A DNA stretch of 64,000 nucleotides from Hyposmocoma kahamanoa (lineage: Eukaryota; Arthropoda; Insecta; Lepidoptera; Cosmopterigidae), in assembly GCF_003589595.1 (NCBI RefSeq), contig NW_020654810.1, positions 11,735,661 through 11,799,660 of the forward strand. Direction: 5' to 3'. Of the stretch, positions 10,590 through 20,485 are shown piece by piece. Position numbers and translations under genes: made by a program. The notes under the pieces are model-generated. The model ran no database searches and was not told where the DNA came from. It saw nothing but the letters and a program-made list of their open reading frames with translations. Numbering within the stretch: the stretch's first letter is position 1; each line of letters begins with the position of its first letter.

Positions 10590-11398
10590 ATGCCGTATTG
10601 TGTAGTAAAACCTTGAAAAAATTACTCAATTAAATTGAAAAAACATGATTTACCTATATCATATTTTCAGTAAGCACTACATTTTGTTATCATAGTTATC
10701 ATTTAAAAGTGTTATTTTATGCACTAGTATATATAGTATTAAAATTAATCGTAAATATAAATTACAAAAGCAATCAAAATAATCAAATAGCTAACTGTCT
10801 CTTTCCGACTCATAGCTTGCGTAAAAGACTGAACGAGACCCAACACGTCAATTTCAATTGTTTCAAACGCAAGCGTTTGAAATATTTAGAGCAAAAATTT
10901 CATAGAGTCGCTTTGATGCTAATGTTATTATTAAAATATTTTTTAATACATGTTAGTAATACTTTCAAATATTGTTGTTTCCATAATCCCGAAAGTATTC
11001 TTTTAGGTTTTTTTTTTAAATATTACAAAACAAACCTAAGCTAACTTAGTCTTTTCTTTGTAATAAGCATCCAAAACTCCTTAAAGTATAACGGTTTTAT
11101 TATGAATCGGTTTTCAGGATTATGAAAATTTGGCTTTACGTTGAATTTGAATTTAAAAAAATCGAAACATCGGTACATTTTTTATGGCGTGGCATAATAA
11201 ATGTATTTATTTCAGTTTTCCTCGAGATCCTATACTCTTCTCACTGTGGAGAAATATAATAGCTGAATCGCGACGAGAAGAACATTTTATCCCGAAAATA
11301 TACAAATTTGTTTGCTCGGCTCATTTCAGACAATCGGATATGTACATAACCAGCAAAGGCTTACGAAAATTAAAAAAACAGCTTTGCCAACATTGCTA
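10590..11398 (+). pseudogene. THAP zinc-finger gene, two exons, disrupted
   Basis: THAP domains are C2CH zinc-coordinating DNA-binding modules found in host transcription factors and in P-element-type transposases. Exon 1 (10590-10669) starts ATG-CCG with Cys4, then a TGA at 10614-10616 exactly where the second zinc cysteine belongs, and ends in the PISYFH segment. The intron (10670-11215) begins GTAAGC, ends TTTCAG and is phase 2, the same place and phase as the first intron of human THAP1. Exon 2 encodes FPRDP, the conserved Trp (W38), a late Pro, VCSAHF (Cys60, His63) and a Leu-Lys-Lys stretch. After the A7 run at 11372-11378 the frame shifts and the family-typical ALPTLL end continues in another frame. 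Zinc-ligand spacing is C-x4-[C]-x50-C-x2-H, within the family range. A donor-like GTAAGA follows at 11399. Two lesions make it a probable pseudogene. Confidence 0.7.
10670..11215 (+). other. Intron of the THAP pseudogene (546 bp, phase 2)
   Basis: Donor CA|GTAAGC and acceptor TTATTTCAG|T. Joining the exons forms a CAT (His) codon and yields the family motif ISYFHFPRDP. The intron is AT-rich and holds one open frame (10709-11044) without known similarity, and a perfect TTTCAAACGC/GCGTTTGAAA inverted repeat at about 10860-10881. Confidence 0.65.
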
Positions 11399-11660
11399 GT
11401 AAGAACTGCTTTTTGGTGCCTAGGCATTATATTATATTTTACTAAATTTATATTAAAGCTTTGGTATGTGATTACATCAATGAGTGAACTGTGCATAGAA
11501 AGGAAAGAATATAGGAATTTATCCAGTAAACATAGCTTGTACTTAAGGAGAAAGTGACAAGTATTAACAGAGAACATGTTACACCGCCAAAATGCATTAA
11601 AAATCAAAAGTTGGATGAATGACAAAATATACCCACTTAAGAAACAAAGAAGGTAATTGA
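11399..11660 (+). other. Possible degenerate downstream part of the THAP gene
   Basis: Frames with a coding look continue: one ends at 11557, and another reads VTSINREHVTPPKC before a stop near 11630. A donor-like AAG|GTAATT lies at about 11652. No domain is recognised, and whether this is exon 3 or intron is undecided. Confidence 0.25.
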
Positions 11661-11756
11661 AGCAGACTGACACTGCAAATTAAATAGGATTTTTTTTAAA
11701 GTTTAAGCAATTTGTAGCTTTCACATGCAAACAATGCATAATAATACAAATAGTAC

Positions 11757-11910
11757 AACCTTGATAGCCTAACGGTTTGCACTGTGGGCACTGGATGAGA
11801 AGTTCCCGAGTTCGATACCGGTAGGATCAATTTAACAAATTAACTTTTCTAAATGGTTCTGGTCTTGGTATTCTATTGTAAGACAATCGCCTGGTCTGAA
11901 ACTAGGAAAC
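11757..11910 (+). mobile_element. tRNA-derived SINE G, plus-strand copy
   Basis: tRNA-like head TTGATAGCCTAACGG with box B GAGTTCGATACC, then GGATCAATTTAACAAATTAA and TGGTTCTGGTCTTGG. Its body matches the inverted copy immediately to the right. Confidence 0.6.
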
Positions 11911-12050
11911 TCTCTGTATATACTCCCCATGAGTATCAGAGCAACAGAATCCCAGAGCAGAACCAATTTACAAAAGTTAATTTCAAAAATTGGTTCTACC
12001 GGGAATCGAACCCGGGACCAAGAACGATGGAATTTATTTCGGGGCACAAC
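11911..12050 (-). mobile_element. tRNA-derived SINE G, inverted copy
   Basis: Read on the minus strand: CCCGGGTTCGATTCCCGG (box B), then TAGAACCAATTTTTGAAATT, AACTTTTGTAAATTGG and TTCTGCTCTGGG. Head-out inverted arrangement with the copy to the left; the boundary between them is approximate. Confidence 0.6.
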
Positions 12051-12834
12051 TCAGAACACCCAGGCCAAAACAACTTTCGAAAAGTTCACATTTAGTTTTA
12101 TAGTTGATTGAGCTGATTTTTTACGGTTTTTAAAAAAAACTCGAATAACTCGATAATCGGGTGCGAGAATTCTGGAAACTCAAGAAATAAAATCAGACAC
12201 CCTAGCTCGTAATGAATGGCATTGTATAAAATTCAACATTTACATATAATATTTATTTATAAATAATAAAGGCTACTCCATTATACCTGTGTTCAAGTAC
12301 TTTTCACTAGAAGCTACATATGGTGCATTTTGGTAAGTTTCCAGTAGAAGCTGAATATGGTGTTTTTTGCGCCTTTCAATTGTTGCAAGCAAAATTAGAC
12401 AGTACTACGATGACATTACAATTTAAATTCAACGTTTTAGCTTTTTCATATTCCTTTACATGTCACTACGTTTAAATAGGTTGACTTGGGACATTTTTTT
12501 CGTGGTTTTTGTATTAGACCCGTCGTTCATGTATTTGTAAGTCAATGACGTCAATGTACGCATTTTAGTAGACAAAATTAATTATTTATGAAGACAATTC
12601 CAGTACGCGCAGCCGTGTTAATCATTACGTAATTTCAAATTACTCAAACAATATTATACTAGTAGTTGAAAATCGTTAATACACGGAACTTACTAATTTT
12701 CCTAGGGTTGTAATATTTCAAAATCTATAAAAAACATTTTGCTGTCTTCAAAACTTAGCATCAACTCAAATTTTTTCATCAACGACTTTTTGAGCTTATG
12801 TAATTTTGAAACCTTAATAGAAAAGTGACTATAA
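12051..12834. other. Unassigned AT-rich sequence
   Basis: No gene or repeat family recognised. A CRE-like AATGACGTCAATG motif lies near 12544-12557. Confidence 0.35.
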
Positions 12835-13072
12835 GTTTGCAATTATTTTGATTCCTTAATATCCCAAATACAATCAAGCTACGTCTGTGAAAAGAATAAA
12901 TGTGTACAAATTTTTATTTACAAAAAGCAACCCCTAGAGTTTTTTGCTACCTAATTCTTTTCAGGGGAATCTGCCTTACGAATGATATAGTAGAGTTTAA
13001 CCAATGTGACGATTTCAAGTGTAATTAATTAGCTTACCTATGAAATAAACATTTTTTGAGTTTGAATTTGAG
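12835..13072 (+). mobile_element. LINE F copy 1, 3' untranslated end
   Basis: Shares AGCAACCCCTAGAGTTTTTT, GGGGAATCTGCCTTACGAAT, TGACGATTTCAAGTGTAATT and CCTATGAAATAAA with the copies at 28830 and 33993, and ends in a TTTGAA-type repeat. No coding part remains. Confidence 0.65.
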
Positions 13073-13496
13073 TGTCCTCTAAAGGGTGTTTAAGTTGTGT
13101 GTTGGTAGTACAGGTTTAAGTAAAAGGGAGCGCGTTAAAAAAAAATGTTTGGTATTTTGAAAAATATAGTCGGTGTGGATGAAGATTCCATCGCCGAGAT
13201 GGAGACGTAACACGTATTACTAGTCACCCCGTGACCACGGCCGTCATGTTGGGAAAATAGGTAGGATCGAAATACCTGTTAAAAAGCAATGTTTTGCGAT
13301 GAACAGCTTTAGTTTTACGTTCAGTTGAATATCTTTCAAGAAAAGTGGCACAAATTAAAATAGGTCCCTTTTGACACTTTTAAATGTGCTTTATTTGATT
13401 ACAAATAAGACACCGAGCTTTGTATTGGTTAAAACAGTCAAGTCATAAGTATATTATAATTCGCCGAAAATGTGCGCGATACGCCTCAATTTTTTT
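13073..13496. other. Unassigned sequence
   Basis: Nothing recognised. Confidence 0.35.
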
Positions 13497-13719
13497 TTGA
13501 TAATTTTTTTTTATAACGCACACACTCGACATAGCCCCGCACTAGGGAAACCCTGTGTCGCGGGTGCCACGGACACACAAATAGATAATTACAAACTACA
13601 CACAAACTCACGAACAAATAAATGTAGACCATACAAATATTTCTCTCGGCCCGGGAATCGAACGTGGGACCTCTGCATGGCAGTCCGGCATGGTAACCGT
13701 TCGGCCACAGAGGCAGTTA
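13497..13719 (-). mobile_element. SINE D copy 2 (full length)
   Basis: The minus strand reads ACTGCCTCTGTGGCCGAACG, box B CGTTCGATTCCCGG, the AAATATTTGTATGG body, and the 3' end AGGGTTTCCCTAGTGCGGGG, CTATGTCGAGTGTGTGCGTT and A/T-rich tail. A short open frame overlapping it is a by-product of the SINE. Confidence 0.75.
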
Positions 13720-14165
13720 ATTAATAATTATCTTCTTCCTGTACAATTTGATGTTTTTCAGATAGGCCTCTTTTGTAGAAAGCCATCGAATTATCCTGGT
13801 TATCCATAATTTTGTATTAGACATACTATGTGTTTATATTAATTAGCGTCTTCATAAAGAATCGCGAATGTCATATTCTCACAATTCCGATACTTTATGT
13901 TATTTTATGATTAATTTATAAAAAGTGCTTATGTTAAAATTTTATAGTATCAGCACTTTTTACATTTGCTTTGGAACACAAAATATTTAAACGACGTAGC
14001 TAGTTTTAGATGGTGTCTCAAACTTTGAAGACTTATGGTTGCCACAAATACGCATTAAGATAAGCAAACTTGTGAGGTTTCAAATTTATTTGCTGTAACA
14101 CTTGTACACTTGCAAATTTGGCAAGTGACCCTAACTTACCGAGAATTCTGCAACGCTGTAATTCA

Positions 14166-14212
14166 ATAATAATAATAACGTACACTCATAGCCGCGCACT
14201 CGGGAAACCCTT
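14166..14212 (-). mobile_element. SINE D tail fragment
   Basis: (AAT)n followed by AACGTACACTCATAGCCGCG and CACTCGGGAAACCC, the 3' end of SINE D only. Confidence 0.6.
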
Positions 14213-14762
14213 GAAAAGGTTATAAACCGCCAATAGGGAGCAATAATAATAGATTACTCGGTCCACATGAATTTATTGCATAAGTAAAGATGAAGAAAGG
14301 AAGAAGGGCTGTAACAATAAAAATAGTATAATAAACAGGTACAAAAAAAACACTCCCTACTTAAATACTACGAAACATGTGTGAGACAGTAAAGAACTTA
14401 TCCCGAACGGACCGTATTTTTTAGAAATATTAGTTAGGTTACTTAATTTTAAAGATATTAATTAGAACACGACTAAAATCGGAAACTGGTAAACGGATCA
14501 AAATTTGTGGTGAAGACGAGCAGGAGTGCTCGCTTCAAACATTAAGTGGAGAGTGATGATGGAACAAAACTAACAATACATACAACAACAATTTATACGC
14601 AAAACAACACAGGCGAATTGAGAACCTAAAAACATGAATAAAGTAGGTTCAATTAGTATTTTTTAATTTAATAATTTAAAACTTACTTACTTTTTACTAA
14701 CAGAATAGCTAACTAACTAATAGACTTCCAGCCATGGTCATCAATAAATTAAAAGAAAATAA
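14213..14762. other. Unassigned sequence upstream of the LTR element
   Basis: AT-rich; no gene or repeat recognised. Confidence 0.35.
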
Positions 14763-14766
14763 TTTC

Positions 14767-15122
14767 TGTAACAAAATCACATAACAGGTAACAACTCATA
14801 TTAGTGCCGTCACGCACCGCTAGATGGCATTGGCGTCGAAATAGCAAATTCTGCATCGCGGTGTTAAGATTTTCCCTCGCGGAATGACTACTGGCGGCGA
14901 TGCGAACCTACTGCACTATGCTACGCTTCTAGCGCTGTTTCCTTATTGTTGCACCCTGAGCCGCTTCCTAATTGGAACGTGCGTACGGGTGGGTCCTCGA
15001 CTACGTGCCGATTAGGGGGAGCCCTTTCCCACTGTACCACCGACGTTGTATATGTTGTGAAATAAAACCACCATATTGGAAAAACCTGGTTTCCCTCGGT
15101 CACCCCAATAAGAACTACTACA
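14767..15122 (+). repeat. 5' LTR of the Ty3/gypsy-type element
   Basis: The right end ACTACTACA is shared with the 3' LTR and is directly followed by the primer site. The left end is inferred from TGTA matching the TACA right end and from the TTTC duplication. Homology to the 3' LTR is visible from 14904 on (CTACTGCACTATGCTACGC, CCCTGAGCCGCTTCC, GGGGGAGCCCTTTCCCACTG). Compared with the 3' LTR it lacks about 31 bp near 14946. Confidence 0.7.
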
Positions 15123-15123
15123 C

Positions 15124-15141
15124 TGGCGCCCAACGTGAAGC
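15124..15141 (+). promoter_or_regulatory. Primer-binding site for tRNA-Lys
   Basis: TGGCGCCCAACGTG begins two bases after the LTR and is complementary to the 3' end of tRNA-Lys(CUU). This is the usual minus-strand primer site arrangement of LTR retrotransposons. Positions 15-17 deviate from the full complement. Confidence 0.75.
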
Positions 15142-15227
15142 ACGACAAGCCGCGATTTACAACAACAGCAGGCAGAGTCACTTCACACTATATACAAACT
15201 ACGCGTGTACCGAGGAAACCTACCAAT

Positions 15228-16180
15228 ATGGCAGTCAACATGACGGATGAACAATTTCAACAGCTGCTTTCAAGACTGGCGCCAGGGAAAAAGGGTTCTT
15301 TTGCTGCCTGTACGTCGAGTTTTGATGGTACAAAGGATGCTGAGGTGGTGGAAGCGTTCCTGTCAGCAATAACTGTTTACAAAACCATTGAGAACATCTC
15401 CGACACTGATAGCCTAATTGGAATTCTGCTATTACTCAAGGGAGAAGCTGCAATATGGTGGCAAGGAGTTAAAAATGATGTCAAGCAATGGGAGGAGTTC
15501 AAGAACTGTCTTCGCCATGTGTTCGTCCCGAAGAAGCGTGCGTACTTAATATACCAGGAGATAGTGGGAGACAAGCAGAACTCAGATATGTCAACTGAAA
15601 GCCTCGTGGCACACAAAAGAATGCTGTTTACTCAACTCCCCACCGAGCATAGCGAGATACAACAATTGGACATGGTGTTTGGACAATTGAACATTAAGAT
15701 CAAAGAGAGAATACCTCGAAACTCTATCGCGAATTTTGAAGCTGTTAGAAGCAGTCCGTGGGGTAGAACAGCTTTATGAGGATATTGGAAAAAGTGACCA
15801 TCTTAAGGATAAACTGACTCCCAACACTTATAACCATGAAAATGTTGCTGCTTCAATGGCGGCAAGTCAGCGCAAGAAGAAATGCTCCTTTTGTCATTTG
15901 AAAGGTCATACCGCTGCCGAATGCAGAGAGCTGAAGCGAAGACAGAGCGAACTTCCAGTACCGGAGACACCACACCAAAACATAAAGACAACTCAAGCTC
16001 CATCACCAAGTCAGCCCAAATTTAGCTGTTATGGTTGCGGTGCCCCGGGTGTCGTGAGAAGCAACTGCAATACGTGCACTAGTATTAAACGGAGCCCGTC
16101 TCAAGCAGCCGACATTAGTTTTTGCGCTGTTAATATTAATCGCACTGACTCAAGACCTAGGCCGGTCGTCTTCGTCGAAA
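15228..16180 (+). pseudogene. gag: Ty3/gypsy-type gag polyprotein, frame-broken
   Basis: Gag forms the retrotransposon particle and packages its RNA. The best start is the ATG at 15228, at residue 32 of a longer open frame. A capsid-like segment carries EVVEAFLSAITVYK, GEAAIWWQGV and the F-x-V-P-K-K-R pattern common in insect Ty3 and Arc-like Gag proteins. The frame shifts near 15736-15745 and continues with a CCHC zinc knuckle CSFCHLKGHTAAEC, then a second knuckle CYGCGAPGVVRSNC in which Val replaces the expected His. Continuity across the break is clear from the order of motifs. Not a host Arc gene: it lies between LTRs. Confidence 0.75.
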
Positions 16181-16423
16181 TAGTTGGAATCAAAGGTACA
16201 TACAGCTCACATTGATACTTGTGCCAAGACTAGTGTCGCATCCTACAACCTGTACCATCAGCTATTAGCCAAGGGTGTTGCATTTCACAAGGAGATCGTC
16301 AATCTTACGTTGGCAGACGGAATCAGCAAAACACGAGAAGTCCTGCAAACTAGAGTACCGGTTACCTTAGAACACCGGGTGATTGAAACAACGTTCATCG
16401 TACTTCCAGAATCTAAGGATAAC
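16181..16423 (+). pseudogene. Retrotransposon aspartic protease fragment
   Basis: After a second frame change near 16197 the frame shows IDTCAKTSVAS (catalytic Asp-Thr at 16214-16219, followed by Cys where Gly or Ala is usual), then NLTLADG and TFIVLPES, the pattern of retropepsins. The domain ends at about 16423, where the sequence changes without a stop into a jockey-type LINE. It has no reverse transcriptase behind it. Confidence 0.65.
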
Positions 16424-17215
16424 CTATCCAGTCGTAGGGTACAAAACCTCACCCCGATCTCGCTGTTTGACCGCCTAATCCCTTGGGTGAACACGGTCAA
16501 ATACTTAGGAGTTACGCTCGATAGGAAGCTGTCATTCAAAGCACACGTGATACCGTCCGCGATCGCGCCCACTTTGTTATGAGCCGGCTTCTTCCCCTTC
16601 TCAACAAGCATAGCAAACTCTCCCTTCGCAATAAGGTGAGACTGTACACGACCTGCATCCGCCCAATCATGACGTACGCCAGCGTCGCATTCGCTGAGGC
16701 AAATCCCGTGCTAATACACCGCCTGCAGGCTCTCCAAAATAGATTCATGCGCAACGCGACGGGTGCCCCGTGGTAACCTGCGCAACGCTAACCTCCATAT
16801 AGATTTACGGCTCCCCACAATAGCCCAATTCATGAAACAGGCATCGAGGAAATACTTCGACTCTGCTCCTCACCACCCCCACCCCCTCGTGGTGGCTGCA
16901 TCCTCTTACGACCCCCTCAGGGAACAACCCCACCGCGTACGTAGGCCCCGTCGGCCAAGGGAAGTCCTCAACGACCCTGACGACCCTATCACTCTCGCCA
17001 CTTTGAAGGCCGCTAGATCGCTAGTCAGTCCCGTCCCGCACGCACCAACCGTCCTCGTCGGCGAGGTCGTAGAGCCCCTCATTTTAGCACGTACACTGGT
17101 AGATTCTCTCCAACAGCACGCCCTTCTGGCGGAAGTCTCCAGTAGCGCCCTGAGCCGAGGTCCGTGCCCACTTGGGCGCCCTCAGGCCCGCTACTTAGCT
17201 TTAAGTTTATTTTAG
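16424..17215 (+). pseudogene. Jockey-type LINE reverse transcriptase, C-terminal part
   Basis: Similarity to the C-terminal part of jockey-clade ORF2: IPWVNTVKYLGVTLDRKL, then KLSLRNKVRLYTTCIRPIMT, RNATGAPW, LHIDLRLPTIAQFMKQ and PLVVAASSYDP, ending in TAG at 17213-17215. Frames change near 16570 and near 16765, so no continuous protein is possible. The endonuclease and the reverse transcriptase catalytic core are missing, consistent with 5' truncation. Confidence 0.75.
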
Positions 17216-17318
17216 GGGTTATGAGCCTTCAGCTCGCCCTTTTTCTCCGGTGGCGCAGTAAAGGCCATCAGCGGCCAACTGCAAAATATCATTCATAATA
17301 AAAAAATAAAAAAAACAT
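17216..17318 (+). mobile_element. Jockey-type LINE 3' untranslated region and A-rich tail
   Basis: GC-moderate 3' UTR after the stop codon, ending in an A-rich tract at 17298-17317. The 3' LTR sequence follows directly. Confidence 0.6.
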
Positions 17319-17635
17319 GAATGTAATGCAACTTACTACGCATCTAGCTCTGCTTCCTTGTTTGGAACTCCGCTAATCCGCTTTAGATCGTTACTGTTGA
17401 ACCTACTGCATTGTGCTACGCTTCTAGCGCTGCTTCCTTATTGGAACTGCGCTTTAAAACGTAACACGTAGTTGTTGCACCCTGAGCCGCTTCCTAATTG
17501 GAACGTGCGTACGGGGCCTCGACTGCGTGCCGATTAGGGGGAGCCCTTTCCCACTGTACCACTGACGTTGTATATGTTGTGAAATATATTGGAAAAACCT
17601 GGTTTCCCTCTGTCAGCCGAATAAGAACTACTACA
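17319..17635 (+). repeat. 3' LTR (5'-truncated) of the Ty3/gypsy-type element
   Basis: Homologous to the 5' LTR from about 17399 to 17635. Its U3 part contains an approximate duplication: CTAGCTCTGCTTCCTTGTTT with GGAACTCCGCT, and CTAGCGCTGCTTCCTTATTG with GAACTGCGCT. The start of the LTR was lost at the jockey junction. Confidence 0.7.
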
Positions 17636-17647
17636 TTTCTTAATTGG

Positions 17648-17852
17648 CATTGAAACTGTGTTTTCGGACCTAAATCGCGTAGGTATATCAGTTTTTTCAA
17701 ACAGACTAATAATGTTTTGGGTTCTTTACAGGTCCCAATCAACCAAGATCATGGGACTTATAAACGGCGCGACAAGTTGGTTTGTTTGAAAAAAAAAATT
17801 ACATTCGAAATAGTTTCATTTCCTATGAAATGTAGCAATCGCAAAAACCATA
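17648..17852 (+). mobile_element. Foldback element E copy 2, degenerate
   Basis: ATTGAAACTGTGTTTTCGG at the left, TTTTTTCAAACAGAC, CTTTACAGGTCCC, TTGGTTTGTTTGAAAAAA, and AATAGTTTCATTTCCTATG with part of the family tail (TGTAGCAATCGCAAAAACC). Lies 13 bp beyond the 3' LTR. Confidence 0.65.
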
Positions 17853-18349
17853 ACCACGTAACAACACGATCGTATCTTACGTTTCAGTAATAAATTGCAC
17901 GCAAAATTTTTAAATACATAAATAAGGCAACACGCGGAATGCTAATTTAAATTATATAAATAACGCGTCGAAAATCACACAATGAAAATAATCGTCAATT
18001 TATATGTTCATAAACTGGAAATTTAAATTTCGAACGTTGCTGACGCGAATAAATTCTAGAAAGATATACAATACATGGTGACAAAATTGTAAAACCTTTC
18101 GTAGCTATAATTTTTGCCCAATATTTATTATTATGGTAAAAGTCTCTTTGGGTACTTTTCGTATTGTGGGTTTGCCCTATTGTAGCCCTATTGTATTTAT
18201 TGCATTTACTGCATGCGAATTTAACAATGACGAAAGCACTACTGCACATAAACATAAACCACTACAAACCTATAAGCCAATAATAAAGACTGATCAACGA
18301 AAGCTTGTACAATGCATTTTTTCAAAATCAGTGCATAAATGGCTAAGAA
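17853..18349. other. Unassigned AT-rich sequence
   Basis: Two short overlapping open frames on opposite strands lack known similarity. Nothing else recognised. Confidence 0.35.
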
Positions 18350-18668
18350 GTCGTGGTAGCCTAATTATTTGACCTATCGTCTCTCAAGCAGAGGTCTTGG
18401 GCTCGAATCCGGATTCACACCTTTGATTTTTTCGAAATTAATGTGCGAAGTTTAATTTGAAATTTATCGTGTTTTTCGGCGAAGCAAAAAACATCATGGT
18501 GAAACCTGCACGTCGGGGAAGGTTTATAACCCCCGGAAAGTGTGTTTTCTTCAACCCGCATTGACCCAGCAGCGTGGCAGACTATGGCCTGAACTTTCGC
18601 CTGAGAGGAGACCCGTGCCCAGCAGTGGAACATATAAATGGATTGTTGTTGTTGTCGTTGTTATTGTG
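18350..18668 (+). mobile_element. SINE B copy 2 (full length)
   Basis: tRNA-like head GTGGTAGCCTAATTATTTGA with box B GGGCTCGAATCC, body with GGTGAAACCTGCACGTCGG, the lepidopteran tail GCCCAGCAGTGGAACATATA and a (TTG)n terminus at 18641-18660. Confidence 0.85.
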
Positions 18669-19643
18669 TGTGGCAACACTATATTTTTGTCGAAAGTAAT
18701 TTGACAATTCGTAATTATAACCTCTTTAAATTGTAAATATTGCATTTAAAACGGGTGGAGGTATTTTCGTCAATACATTTCTTTTTGTAACACCCAGCAT
18801 TTACGTACTCGTGTGTTCGGGCTATAAACATGTCTTCTAAATTATCCGCCTATTTAATATGAACCCTCGATTTGGTGTCAATTTTAAGGTAAATTAGTGA
18901 GTTCGTTACGAAGTTCTTAATTCAAATTTTGTCAATTACAAACATTACAAAGCAGGTTTAATAAACGAAAAATTAGTAATCAGTTTTTTTACTTCCTTTT
19001 ATAAGTACAAATGAGCAATGGCCTTAGCGAACACTACTTATTACAAGAAAGTCTATTACCTTTCATCTATAAGATTAAAGATTACACTTTCATTATTTCA
19101 ATAATAGTCACAACTTTTATTAACGTAACGTTTTGTTTAATTATTAATATAATTTAAATAATAATATGTAAGACGAGAGTCCGCCTTTTGTACCATGATA
19201 TCTTGTGGTCAATAAAGCTTAACGAATAAATAAACTTTTTATACTTGTTGACCCATCAACCAGACAAAGACAATTAACCAACAAAGGAAAAAAATAATAT
19301 GTGTAATCTAAGCACTTGTTTCATATTAATTGGAGGTGTGTTGTCCCCACCCTTCGCTGCGCGTGACCTGGTCACGGGAACTAGGTCACCCCTTGCACCC
19401 CTCCCATTCCCTTAGGCTCCTTCATGCCCTGATTCTACCTTCATCGAGACTCGACAGCGAACAATCGTGATGAAAGATGCTTACAAACGCTTTATTGAGG
19501 ATAACTCGTAATATAAGCAATCTCGAGCTTAGTCTCGGCGCTTTTTTACTTCAAAGTAGACAAATTGTTGAAAACTTTCAATACAAATTGTTGATCATCA
19601 CTAAATTTAGCAATATTTTCTATAATTGACAGTATTGAATTAG
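18669..19643. other. Unassigned sequence with a possible LINE tail
   Basis: GTAAGACGAGAGTCCGCC followed by CAATAAAGCTTAACG at about 19167-19215 resembles a LINE 3' end. A GC-richer block at 19340-19460 holds CTGGTCACGGGAACTAGG-type sequence of unknown origin. No gene seen. Confidence 0.3.
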
Positions 19644-19868
19644 AAGCACTAGAGCCTCTTGTAAAAGAGTTTGTCCAGAAAAGTACTGCCACCTTAGCTA
19701 ATTCTGCCGCCATACTGTGTTTCGGTTTTGAAGCGCAAGGTCGCTGGTGAAATTACAGGAACATGGGACATGTCAACTTATGTCTCAGGGTGACGGACGC
19801 AGTGGCAGTGCCCCTCAGATTGTTGTGATTTAAAGCTCTGAGGGGACTGTAACTGCTATTGTTCATTC
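19644..19868 (+). mobile_element. SINE A copy 4, lacking the A-rich end
   Basis: CTAGAGCCTCTTGTAAAAGA, GTACTGCCACCTTAGC, GGTGAAATTACAGG, the palindromic core, and AACTGCTATTGTTCATTCC where it stops. Confidence 0.75.
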
Positions 19869-20206
19869 CATCACATTCTAATAACTCAGAACTCGATAGA
19901 ACGATTAAATATAGAACAGTAGAGCTAGCACGACAGGGCGCGACTAGCGCGAGAGCGACATAAAGCGCGACATCTCTATGTGAGAATAGCAGTATTTAGA
20001 ATAGCCCTACAGGACAATAGAAACATCATTGGCTATAAACTAAATACGATTATCACAAGTTGCAGATTTTTTATTACGTTGCGACTTTGTCTTCTTTCTC
20101 CTTTTGAGTTGACTGGATTTTGTTTAGACCTGTATACCTGGCTATTAACAATTACTAATAACAATTGTCGTAATTGGTAGTATGAAGAAAAGAAGAAATA
20201 AATTTG

Positions 20207-20485
20207 TCACAGATGGCGCTACGGCAAAAAGTACGTTAAAAACCAAAAACAAAGATCTGCAAGAATCACATAGAAAAATTCGTAAGGTCTGCTGGTCCGT
20301 TTCGTGGCCTAATTGGCAGAGAGTCTGGCACGGATTGTCTGATGGTGATGGTTTGAATCCAGCCGGATCGAATGACTTTTTATAAGTGTTTCGATCTTTG
20401 TTATTAATAATTATAATAAACTAGTAGAGTTATTTGACAAAAAAAATAGAAAAATTGAATATCATAGTATTAAAACATCGTAACA
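20207..20485 (+). mobile_element. SINE C copy 4 (near complete)
   Basis: CACAGATGGCGCTACGGC leader, AAAAATTCGTAAGGTCTGCT, tRNA-like GTGGCCTAATTGGCAGAG, box B GGTTTGAATCC, and tail TAATAATTATAATAAACTAG with TTGAATATCATAG. Confidence 0.75.

Larger units (their letters stand above)
14767..17635 (+). mobile_element. Ty3/gypsy-type LTR retrotransposon, internally replaced
   Basis: Order: 5' LTR, tRNA-Lys primer site, gag with zinc knuckles, start of protease, a jockey-type LINE fragment, 3' LTR. TTTC at 14763-14766 and 17636-17639 could be a 4-bp target duplication. Reverse transcriptase, RNase H and integrase of the LTR element are absent. The element cannot move on its own. Confidence 0.75.

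Noticed and set aside
11832..12111. Overlapping open frames with an RIRTRD-like look
   Set aside because: They run over tRNA-type box B sequences of the SINE G pair.
13470..13724. 84-codon open frame
   Set aside because: It is a by-product of SINE D copy 2 on the opposite strand.
14921..15250. Two opposed open frames of about 90 codons
   Set aside because: They lie in the 5' LTR and primer site.
15228..15779. Domesticated Arc-like gene
   Set aside because: The Gag resembles Arc-type proteins, but it sits between two LTRs behind a primer site and is frame-broken, so a retrotransposon remnant is the better call.
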